Shown here one piece after another: positions 1 to 5,787 of a stretch of DNA of 5,894 nucleotides. A program made the translations under genes and the position numbers. Source of the DNA: Alphaproteobacteria bacterium. GTDB lineage: Bacteria > Pseudomonadota > Alphaproteobacteria > Sphingomonadales > Sphingomonadaceae. The first letter of the stretch is position 1, and each line of letters begins with the position of its first letter. The notes under the pieces were generated by a model that saw only the letters and a program-made list of their open reading frames with translations, searched no databases and was not told the origin of the DNA. Location of the stretch: the NCBI GenBank assembly GCA_028293055.1, contig JAQGLD010000278.1:1-5894 (forward strand), given 5' to 3'.

Positions 1-89
1 TTCCTTGCAACCTTCATGCGCCCCGCCCGTTCTGCGATAGGATTCCAGTCGAAACGACCGGAATTAATACACGCCTACAACAATGAAGG

Positions 90-104
90 TTAAGCCATTG
101 TTAA
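90..104 (+). promoter_or_regulatory. CtrA-type binding site (TTAA-N7-TTAA)
   Basis: TTAA at 90-93 and TTAA at 101-104 are separated by exactly seven bases, matching the full CtrA consensus known from Caulobacter and other alphaproteobacteria. The first half continues as TTAAGCCAT, close to the common TTAACCAT half-site. It lies 63 bases before the preferred ATG of the first kinase gene. The second half-site overlaps a weak -35-like TTGTTA at 99-104, and a weak -10-like TCTTAA follows at 122-127 after 17 bases. A CtrA box over the -35 is the usual arrangement at CtrA-activated promoters. The match is seen directly; binding by CtrA and activation are inferred. Confidence 0.55.
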
Positions 105-127
105 GTTGGGCATTTGTGGTTTCTTAA
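99..127 (+). promoter_or_regulatory. weak promoter candidate for the four-gene operon
   Basis: TTGTTA (99-104) matches 4 of 6 positions of the TTGACA -35 consensus. TCTTAA (122-127), 17 bases later, is a poor -10. Taken with the overlapping CtrA-like box this is the best promoter position before gene 1, and it would place a transcription start near 134, giving a leader of about 35 bases before the ATG at 168. The match is too weak to stand without the CtrA box. Confidence 0.25.
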
Positions 128-167
128 ACCTTCCCCCGTACCAGTTCCTCAACCTTTGGGGGCTGGG

Positions 168-1589
168 ATGCGCAGGTCGTTCTACGATATTATAGATTGG
201 TTCATCCCGGCAGCGATGCTGGAGAGCGATTCTGATCGCCTGATGGCCCGCACGTTCGTCCTGCTCCACCTCGCAGGTCCGCTGATGGGGCACAGCGTCA
301 CCTTCTTCCTGGCCCGCACCGTGGCCGGCGCCACCTGGCAGTTCTGGGTGACCGAATGCATGGTCGCCGGCTTCCTTGCGATCCCGCTGCTGCTGCGAAT
401 CAGCGGCCGAATGCTCGTCCCGGCGATGACCAGCGTCCAGATGCTGGTCGGGCTCAGCCTGTTCGGCTCGTTCTATTTCGGCGGAATCAGCTCGCCGCTT
501 CTGCCCTGGTTCCTGATCGCCATGGTCCTCGGCTTCTTCTACCTGTCCGAATCGATCAAGTGGGTGCTGGTCGGAATCGCGTTCCAGCTCGCCGCGTTCA
601 TCCTGACCCGGCTTCTCTACGGACAGTTCCCCTCCTTGCTCGCGCCCGACGACCTCAGGCTGGCGAGCACCTTCTCGATCATCGCGGCGCTCGCCTACAT
701 GACGATGCTGTCGCTCTTCTACGAAACCGTGATGCGGATCAGCCTCAGTCTCGAGCAGGAGACGATCGACCAGCGCGGCGAGCTTGCCCTCGTCCGCCAG
801 GCGATGGAGGCCGCCGAGCTGGCGAGCCGGCGCAAGTCGATCTTCCTCGCCAAGATGAGCCACGAGCTTCGCACTCCGCTCAACGTGGTGATCGGCTATG
901 CCGAGATGCTTCGCGAAACGTTCGAGGAACGCGACGATGCGAGCCGCAAGATGCAGGATCTCCAGCGGATCCAGACCGCTGGACGCCACCTGCTGGCTTT
1001 GGTGAACAATGTCCTCGATCTTTCGTCGATCGAGGCCAACCGGCTGGAGCTCGCGACCGAGCCGGTCGAGATCGCCTCGATGATCAACGAGGTGGTGGCG
1101 ACCGCGATGCCGCTGATCCGCAAGCGCGACAATCGCATGATCGTCAACATTCCCGAGGATCTCGGAACGGTGGAGCTCGACCCGCTGAAGGTGCGCCAGT
1201 GCCTGCTCAACCTGCTCAGCAACGCCGCCAAGTTCACCACCAAGGGCACGATCATGCTCACCGTGCTGCGCCATTCGAGCCGCCGCGGCGATCACATCAC
1301 CCTCGAAGTGACCGACAACGGAATCGGAATGAGCCCCGAGGGGCTGCAGCGCATCTTCGACGATTTCAGCCAGGCGGAGAACGACACGGTCAGCAAGTTC
1401 GGAGGCACCGGCCTCGGCCTCGCTCTGACCAAAAGATTCTGCCAGATGATGGCGGGCACCATCGCGGTGCGCTCCGAGCGCGGAGTCGGAACCAGCTTCA
1501 CCATCGAGATCCCGATCAGCGAAGCGAAGCGCCGCAGCGGCGACAACGCCCCCTCGATCACCAACCCCGCGGCTCAGAAGGCCGCCTGA
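168..1589 (+). CDS. Six-TM membrane sensor histidine kinase (HisKA-HATPase, no receiver)
   Basis: Sensor kinase of 473 residues from the ATG at 168, placed in the inner membrane. About six hydrophobic segments (roughly 28-49, 58-77, 84-104, 110-127, 131-151, 166-187) fill the N-terminal half with no large periplasmic domain, so the signal is probably sensed within or near the membrane. A helical linker (about 188-222) leads to a HisKA domain with phosphoacceptor His232 in MSHELRTPLN. The ATPase domain follows: N-box with Asn348 and Asn352, G1 box DNGIG at 383-387, F-box near 397, G2 box GGTGLGL at 412-418. All catalytic motifs are intact. There is no receiver, so its phosphoryl group must go to another protein, most simply the receivers encoded downstream. 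An in-frame TTG at 114 would add 18 residues, but those codons often end in A or T, unlike the gene, and overlap the promoter region, so I prefer ATG 168 (weak GGGGG ribosome site at 158-162). The multi-TM layout and H-box recall DivJ/PleC-type cell-cycle kinases, but this is not enough for a gene name. Confidence 0.93.
   Translation: MRRSFYDIIDWFIPAAMLESDSDRLMARTFVLLHLAGPLMGHSVTFFLARTVAGATWQFWVTECMVAGFLAIPLLLRISGRMLVPAMTSVQMLVGLSLFGSFYFGGISSPLLPWFLIAMVLGFFYLSESIKWVLVGIAFQLAAFILTRLLYGQFPSLLAPDDLRLASTFSIIAALAYMTMLSLFYETVMRISLSLEQETIDQRGELALVRQAMEAAELASRRKSIFLAKMSHELRTPLNVVIGYAEMLRETFEERDDASRKMQDLQRIQTAGRHLLALVNNVLDLSSIEANRLELATEPVEIASMINEVVATAMPLIRKRDNRMIVNIPEDLGTVELDPLKVRQCLLNLLSNAAKFTTKGTIMLTVLRHSSRRGDHITLEVTDNGIGMSPEGLQRIFDDFSQAENDTVSKFGGTGLGLALTKRFCQMMAGTIAVRSERGVGTSFTIEIPISEAKRRSGDNAPSITNPAAQKAA
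1576..1581 (+). promoter_or_regulatory. Strong ribosome binding site AGAAGG facing the ATG at 1589
   Basis: AGAAGG at 1576-1581 lies inside the end of the first kinase gene, seven bases before an ATG at 1589 that overlaps that gene's stop codon. It is 36 bases from the ATG of the hybrid kinase at 1618, too far to serve it directly. It therefore points to initiation at 1589, not at 1618. Confidence 0.5.
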
Positions 1590-1621
1590 TGGAAGCGCCA
1601 AACCGGGCCCAGCCGTCATGA
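1589..1621 (+). CDS. Possible 10-codon coupling reading frame between the two kinase genes
   Basis: A tiny frame coding MEAPNRAQPS starts at an ATG overlapping the stop of kinase 1 (TGATG at 1587-1591). Its own TGA overlaps the start of the hybrid kinase (ATGA at 1618-1621). It has a good ribosome site (AGAAGG, 7-base spacing), whereas the hybrid kinase start has none at normal distance. The likely role, if real, is to carry ribosomes from gene 1 to gene 2 by termination and re-initiation; the peptide itself need have no function. The overlaps and ribosome site are seen directly; translation is inferred. The alternative is a chance frame, with gene 2 started weakly on its own. Confidence 0.35.
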   Translation: MEAPNRAQPS

Positions 1622-3573
1622 GCTGGCGACCCTTCGCCAAGCCGGGTCAGCGATCGATGCTGACCATCGCAGCGCAGCGGTCCCTCGCCGGGCCGCTGTT
1701 CGCAGTAACTCTGTGCGTGCTGCTCGCCACCTTGCTCGCAGGCTCGGCAGCTTCCGCCCTGGTCGGCGACGCGACTGCCGAATCGCTGCTGGTCGTGGCC
1801 GGCTCGGCGCTGGTCGCCGGCCTCGTGGCTGCCTTGATCGCGGCCCGCTTCGCCTCCGCTGCGATCGCCGGGATCGCGGTCAGGCCGATCGAGATCGTGC
1901 TCGAGCAGCTCGATGCCGGGGATCTGGAAAGCTTCCGCTGGCAGCAGGGGCGGGCGCTCGTTCGCAGCGAGATAGACGGCGACATCAGGCTGCTTCAGCG
2001 CCGGATACGCGAGGTCACCCGCAACAGCCGGATGATCATCGAGGAGCTGGAGACCGCACGCGAGCAGGCGTGCGAGCAGAATCTCGCCAAATCGCAATTC
2101 CTCGCCAACATGAGCCACGAGCTTCGCACGCCGCTGAATGCGATTCTCGGCTATGCGATGCTGCTTCACGAAGATGCGAGCGACGCAGGCAATGTCTCCG
2201 TCATGTCCGACCTCGGCCGGATCCAGGAGGCGGGCCGCAACCTGCTCGCCCTGATCAACGACATTCTCGATCTCGCAAAGATCGAGACAGGCCGAATGTC
2301 GGTCGATCGGGCGGTCATCGATGTCGCCTTGCTAGCCGCCGGCGTCGCCGGCTCGCATCAGCAAGCCGCGAAGGCAAACGGCAACCGGTTCGAGCTCAAG
2401 GTTCATCCCGATATCGGGATCATGGTCGGCGATCTCGGCAAGCTGCGCCAATGCCTCTCCTGCCTGCTGACCAATGCCTTCAAGTTCACGCGCGACGGCC
2501 GGGTCGAGCTTGCGATCGCACCGATCGAGCGCGACGGTTCGCCGTGGATCGAATTCGCCGTCCGAGACACCGGCATCGGCATCGGCCCGCGCGACGTCGA
2601 GCGGCTGTTCGATCCGTTCCAGCAGGCCGAGGTCGGATCGGCGCGCAAATATGGCGGGACCGGCCTCGGCCTGGCCATCGTCCAGCGGCTCGCCGGAATG
2701 ATGGGGGGCGAGTGCAATGTGGTGAGCGTGCCGGAAAAGGGCTCGACCTTCCGACTGCTCCTGCCGCTCGTCGATTCCGCAGCTGCGGATCGGGTCGAAG
2801 GCCCCGAGACCGGCAGCGCAGTCGCGAATTTCGTCGCCACGCGCGATGCGGTCCACACCGCCCTGGTCGTGGACGACGACGAGGCGGCGGTCGAGCTGAT
2901 GCAGCGCTGGCTGGTGCGGATGGGCTATAGCGTCCTGTCGACGACGAGCGGCGAGACGGTGCTCGATCTGGCGCGGCTCCATCGGCCCGACTTCATCCTG
3001 CTCGATGCCCTGCTGCCCCGTCGTTCCGGCTATCAATTGCTCGAGGAATTGCGCGCCGACCCCGAAATCGGCGATATTCCGACCATCCTGATCACGGTCG
3101 ACGACGATCGCGCCCGAGGCCTCAAAGCCGGCGCGACCGACTATCTCAGCAAGCCGATCACCGAAAAGCAGCTTCGCGACGTGCTCGACGTCTACCGGCT
3201 GCGCGCGACCGGAGACATCCTCGTCATCGACGATGACGACGATTCGGCCGAGCTGGTCGTGCGGAGCGTCGCCCAGGTCGGATTCTCGGCGCGACGCGCG
3301 GTGGACGGAGTCGAAGGCCTGAGGATGGCGAACGACAACCGCCCCGACGCCATCGTGCTCGACCTCGCAATGCCGGAAATGGACGGATTCGAGCTGCTCC
3401 GCCGGCTGGCCGCAAGCGTCCACCTTCGCGACATTCCCCTTATCGTCGTGTCGGGCTGCGACATCTCGATCGAGCAGCATCGCAGGCTGGCCGATGCAGG
3501 CCACCGATTCTTCGCCAAGGCGGCCTCGACGCCCCGTGAAATCGCTCAATCCCTCAAGGAGTTGGTGGCATGA
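1618..3573 (+). CDS. Hybrid sensor histidine kinase with two C-terminal receivers (TM2-HisKA-HATPase-REC-REC)
   Basis: Inner-membrane hybrid kinase of 651 residues. Two hydrophobic segments (about 23-45 and 55-78) are separated by only a short loop, so there is no real periplasmic sensor domain. A linker with a weak HAMP-like stretch (about 80-103) and a helix (137-158) leads to HisKA with His167 in MSHELRTPLN. The ATPase domain has G1 DTGIGIG (317-323), F-box LFDPF (330-334) and G2 GGTGLGL (346-352). In the N-box Asn286 is present, but the usual first asparagine is Cys282. Receiver 1 (about 415-525) has acidic residues 419-421, phosphoacceptor Asp463, Thr493 and Lys512-Pro513. Receiver 2 (about 533-650) has Asp538-540, Asp582, Ser612 and Lys634, which is followed by Ala instead of the usual Pro. 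With no Hpt domain in the window, phosphate would pass from His167 to its own receivers or directly to the next gene's product. The start at 1618 is the first in-frame ATG and lacks its own ribosome site; a Met at residue 14 is an alternative. Confidence 0.93.
   Translation: MSWRPFAKPGQRSMLTIAAQRSLAGPLFAVTLCVLLATLLAGSAASALVGDATAESLLVVAGSALVAGLVAALIAARFASAAIAGIAVRPIEIVLEQLDAGDLESFRWQQGRALVRSEIDGDIRLLQRRIREVTRNSRMIIEELETAREQACEQNLAKSQFLANMSHELRTPLNAILGYAMLLHEDASDAGNVSVMSDLGRIQEAGRNLLALINDILDLAKIETGRMSVDRAVIDVALLAAGVAGSHQQAAKANGNRFELKVHPDIGIMVGDLGKLRQCLSCLLTNAFKFTRDGRVELAIAPIERDGSPWIEFAVRDTGIGIGPRDVERLFDPFQQAEVGSARKYGGTGLGLAIVQRLAGMMGGECNVVSVPEKGSTFRLLLPLVDSAAADRVEGPETGSAVANFVATRDAVHTALVVDDDEAAVELMQRWLVRMGYSVLSTTSGETVLDLARLHRPDFILLDALLPRRSGYQLLEELRADPEIGDIPTILITVDDDRARGLKAGATDYLSKPITEKQLRDVLDVYRLRATGDILVIDDDDDSAELVVRSVAQVGFSARRAVDGVEGLRMANDNRPDAIVLDLAMPEMDGFELLRRLAASVHLRDIPLIVVSGCDISIEQHRRLADAGHRFFAKAASTPREIAQSLKELVA
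3556..3561 (+). promoter_or_regulatory. Ribosome binding site AAGGAG for the response regulator
   Basis: AAGGAG at 3556-3561 sits eight bases before the ATG at 3570, inside the last codons of the hybrid kinase gene. It is the best ribosome site in the operon and fixes the start of gene 3, whose ATG overlaps the hybrid kinase stop as ATGA. Confidence 0.75.
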
Positions 3574-4097
3574 CAGGACCCACCCAGGCACCGACGCAGA
3601 AGGTCGTGCTGATCGTCGACGATATCGAGGACAATCGAGTCCTGCTCGATCGCGCGCTCAGGTCGAGCGGCTATGCCACCGTCCAGGCGGATAGCGGCCG
3701 GGCGGCGCTTTCGATCCTCTCCCGCCAGCGCATCGACATCGTCCTGCTCGATTGGATGATGCCCGAAATGTCGGGTCTCGAGACCCTGCGCGCGATCCGC
3801 GAGATCCATCCCAAGATCCGCCTGCCGGTGATCATGTGCACCGCGATGGACGAGGAGATGTCGGTGGTCACCGCGATGAACGAGGGCGCCAACGATTATA
3901 TGCTCAAGCCGATCAGCCTCGCCATCCTGCGCGCGCGCATGTCCGCCCATCTCGACCAGAGCGAGGCGATCGACGCGCTGACCACCGAGAAGGAGCAGGC
4001 CGAGCGCAAGCTTTCGGAGCAGACCCGCTCGATGTTCGTCGCCATGGCCCGGGAGCGCGACGACGCCCTCGCCAACACCAGGCCCTCCGGCGCCTGA
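3570..4097 (+). CDS. Single-receiver response regulator with helical tail, no output domain
   Basis: Cytoplasmic response regulator of 175 residues. The receiver domain covers about 11-128 and has every key residue: acidic pair Asp17-Asp18 in IVDDIEDN, phosphoacceptor Asp61 in LLDWMMPEMSG, Thr91, and Lys113-Pro114. The remaining 45 or so residues are charged and probably helical or coiled coil (about 130-165), with no DNA-binding or enzyme domain. It should therefore act by protein contact or pass phosphate on. The receiver looks more like the first receiver of PleD-type regulators (VDDIE.N..LL) than like DivK, judged by eye. The start overlaps the hybrid kinase stop (ATGA), so the two are probably translationally coupled. 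The stop is followed at once, in the same frame, by the ATG of the GGDEF-EAL gene, which makes that enzyme the obvious candidate partner. Confidence 0.93.
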   Translation: MTGPTQAPTQKVVLIVDDIEDNRVLLDRALRSSGYATVQADSGRAALSILSRQRIDIVLLDWMMPEMSGLETLRAIREIHPKIRLPVIMCTAMDEEMSVVTAMNEGANDYMLKPISLAILRARMSAHLDQSEAIDALTTEKEQAERKLSEQTRSMFVAMARERDDALANTRPSGA

Positions 4098-4100
4098 ATG
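4095..4100 (+). other. In-frame TGA-ATG junction between regulator and GGDEF-EAL genes
   Basis: The regulator's TGA (4095-4097) is directly followed by the ATG (4098-4100) of the GGDEF-EAL gene, and the two coding frames are the same. No ribosome site is visible at normal spacing before 4098 (the bases are CTCCGGCGCC-rich). Expression of gene 4 probably depends on ribosomes finishing gene 3. Any reading through the TGA would give a receiver-TM-GGDEF-EAL fusion. The layout is seen directly; coupling and readthrough are inferred. Confidence 0.7.
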
Positions 4101-5705
4101 AGATGGCCTGCCGCCTCACGGGTCCCCGGGTCCCTGTCCGATGCGCTCAACGCGCGTCGGCTGCCGGTCGCCATCTGGCTGGTCGGCGGCGTGACCATCG
4201 GCCTGGGCGGGCGCGCCTTCATCGAGGCGGTATCCGTGGCAGCTTTGGTCGCCGCGATCGGGATGATCGCGAGCATGGCTGCGCTCTATCTGGTCTGGTC
4301 CGGCAGCCGGAAGCGCACGGCCGCGCTCGCCGGACAAATCGCCGAATTGCGCAGCCTCCTCGACGTCGATCCGCTCACCGGCCTGATGAACCGTGCCGCG
4401 TTCCACTCGGTGCTCGAGGATGCCAAGCTCGCCGAGCATGAGATGCTGATCGTTTTGTTCTTCGACCTCGATCGGTTCAAGGACGTGAACGACACGCTCG
4501 GCCACCGGGTCGGCGACGACCTGCTCAAGCAGGTCGCCCAGCGTGCCGAGGCCGCGATCGGCGAGCGAATCGCGCTCGCCCGGCTCGGCGGCGACGAATT
4601 CGCAGCCGTGATCCCCTGGAATGCCGACAGCGTTCCGCAGGAATATGGCTCCGCAATGGTCAAGGCGATCGGCGAGCCATTCCACATCAACGGCCTTCAG
4701 GTCGAGGTCGGCGCCTCGGTCGGCCTTGCGGTCGGCGATCCTTCGCGGCTGGCCGGCCGCGAGCTGCTCCGCCGCGCCGACCTCGCAATGTACGCCGCCA
4801 AGGGCGCGGCGAAGGGCGGCTTCCGGGTGTTCGACGATGTCCTCGACCGCCATGAGATGCGGGAGAGTTCGGTCAGGATCGAGCTCGGCCGGGCGATGGT
4901 CGAGGATCTCTTCTCGCTCCACTACCAGCCCCTGGTCGATGCCCGCACCGGCATGCTGAGCAGCGCGGAGGCGCTGCTCCGCTCGCAATCCTCGGCCTTG
5001 CGCGACGTGTCCCCAGCCGCTTTGATCGCGACCGCGGAAGCGAGCGGGCAGATCAATGCCTTGACCGACTGGACCATCGAGACTGCGCTTGCCGCCGCGG
5101 TCGCGCTGGAAAATATCCCGGTCGCGGTGAACATCTCGCCAATCTATTTCCGCCAGCCCGAATTCGTGTCGCGGCTGATGGACAAGTTGCTCAAGGCGCG
5201 GGTGCGGCCCGAGCAGTTCGGGATCGAGATCACCGAGAATGTCCTGATCGAGAATCTCGACGCCGCCCGCCACTCGCTCGAGCGGCTGCGCGAGATGGGC
5301 GTGAAGGTCTATCTCGACGATTTCGGCACCGGCTATTCGTCGCTCTCCTATCTGCAGAATTTCGAGCTGGACGGACTCAAGCTCGACAAGAGCTTCCTTC
5401 GCAATGTCGGCGATCGCCGCAAGACCAGCCAGATCATCCGGGCGGTCACCGATTTCGGGCACAGCCTCAACATGCGAGTGGTGGTCGAGGGCGTTGAGAG
5501 CGACTGGCAGGCACGCTTGCTCCAGCTGCTCGGGTGCGATCTTCTCCAGGGCTACGAGATCGGAATGCCGATGCCGCTGCCCGAGCTGATTGCCTACAAG
5601 GCGCGCAATGCCGAGCATGCATGGCAGAGCTCGCAAAGCGCGCTCGCGCCGACCGACGAATCGTTCGCGACCGATCCGGTGCCGATCTTCCGGGCGTCGC
5701 GATAG
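4098..5705 (+). CDS. Membrane-anchored GGDEF-EAL protein (cyclic-di-GMP synthase/phosphodiesterase)
   Basis: A 535-residue enzyme with two adjacent membrane segments (about 22-41 and 44-67), then GGDEF (about 86-246) and EAL (about 255-505) domains in the cytoplasm. GGDEF domains join two GTP into cyclic-di-GMP; EAL domains open it to pGpG. The synthase motif GGDEF is intact at 164-168, with the metal-binding Asp123 in FFDLDRFKDVND. The RxxD inhibitory site expected five residues before GGDEF is absent (GERI at 155-158). The EAL domain keeps its catalytic set: Glu291 of EAL, Asn345 of NIS, Glu380 of EITE, Asp407-Asp408 of DDFGTGYSS, Lys428, Glu464 of EGVE and Gln484 of QGY. Both activities therefore look possible; which dominates cannot be read from sequence. 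There is no sensory domain beyond the membrane hairpin, so input probably comes from the upstream regulator. The start abuts that gene's stop. A tail of about 30 residues after the EAL domain has no recognised motif. Confidence 0.95.
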   Translation: MRWPAASRVPGSLSDALNARRLPVAIWLVGGVTIGLGGRAFIEAVSVAALVAAIGMIASMAALYLVWSGSRKRTAALAGQIAELRSLLDVDPLTGLMNRAAFHSVLEDAKLAEHEMLIVLFFDLDRFKDVNDTLGHRVGDDLLKQVAQRAEAAIGERIALARLGGDEFAAVIPWNADSVPQEYGSAMVKAIGEPFHINGLQVEVGASVGLAVGDPSRLAGRELLRRADLAMYAAKGAAKGGFRVFDDVLDRHEMRESSVRIELGRAMVEDLFSLHYQPLVDARTGMLSSAEALLRSQSSALRDVSPAALIATAEASGQINALTDWTIETALAAAVALENIPVAVNISPIYFRQPEFVSRLMDKLLKARVRPEQFGIEITENVLIENLDAARHSLERLREMGVKVYLDDFGTGYSSLSYLQNFELDGLKLDKSFLRNVGDRRKTSQIIRAVTDFGHSLNMRVVVEGVESDWQARLLQLLGCDLLQGYEIGMPMPLPELIAYKARNAEHAWQSSQSALAPTDESFATDPVPIFRASR

Positions 5706-5787
5706 ACGCAGACCCGGCGGGTCTCCCGCTTGCGAGCCAAACGGCCAGCCTCCCCTGGGCTCCAGGTGAATCAGGAATACGCCGGCG
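5706..5787. other. Intergenic region with short hairpins, no clear terminator
   Basis: This stretch holds two small inverted repeats after the last stop codon: AGACCC-GGC-GGGTCT (5710-5724) and CCTGG-GCT-CCAGG (5754-5766). Neither is followed by a run of T on either strand, so a classical intrinsic terminator is not seen. I recognise no gene here. Confidence 0.5.
5710..5724. terminator. Weak hairpin just after the operon, possible terminator
   Basis: Six perfect base pairs (AGACCC with GGGTCT) around a three-base loop begin five bases after the last stop codon. The position suits a terminator or an mRNA 3' end stabiliser, but no T run follows, so it is only a candidate. Confidence 0.25.

Larger units (their letters stand above)
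1..167. other. 5' leader / intergenic region without a supported gene
   Basis: This stretch is more AT-rich than the rest of the window, and the readable codons in it do not show the G/C-ending codon bias of the four genes. One plus-strand frame is open from base 1 to a TAA at 91-93, but its codons are not gene-like and I recognise nothing in it. A minus-strand ATG at 17-15 could begin a divergent gene running off the left edge, but only five codons are visible. The supported contents are a GANTC site at 41-45 and the TTAA-N7-TTAA box at 90-104. Confidence 0.6.

Noticed and set aside
83..127. Fourteen-residue leader peptide frame starting at ATG 83
   Set aside because: There is no ribosome site before it and it overlaps the CtrA-like box and likely promoter, so it is probably not transcribed as a leader.
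114..167. TTG start giving an 18-residue N-terminal extension of kinase 1
   Set aside because: The extension uses many codons ending in A or T, unlike the gene body, and lies within the likely promoter. The ATG at 168 fits better, though the TTG cannot be excluded.
90..1640. Long minus-strand open frame opposite the first kinase
   Set aside because: It runs antisense over a gene with complete catalytic motifs; its translation is low-complexity and charged (His, Asp, Glu, Arg, Gln rich), as expected from the reverse of a G/C-ending coding frame.
2405..2420. Perfect 16-base palindrome ATCCCGATATCGGGAT inside the hybrid kinase gene
   Set aside because: It encodes ordinary residues (around PDIGI) between the HisKA and ATPase motifs and has no partner site nearby; GAT/ATC-rich codons make such palindromes likely by chance.
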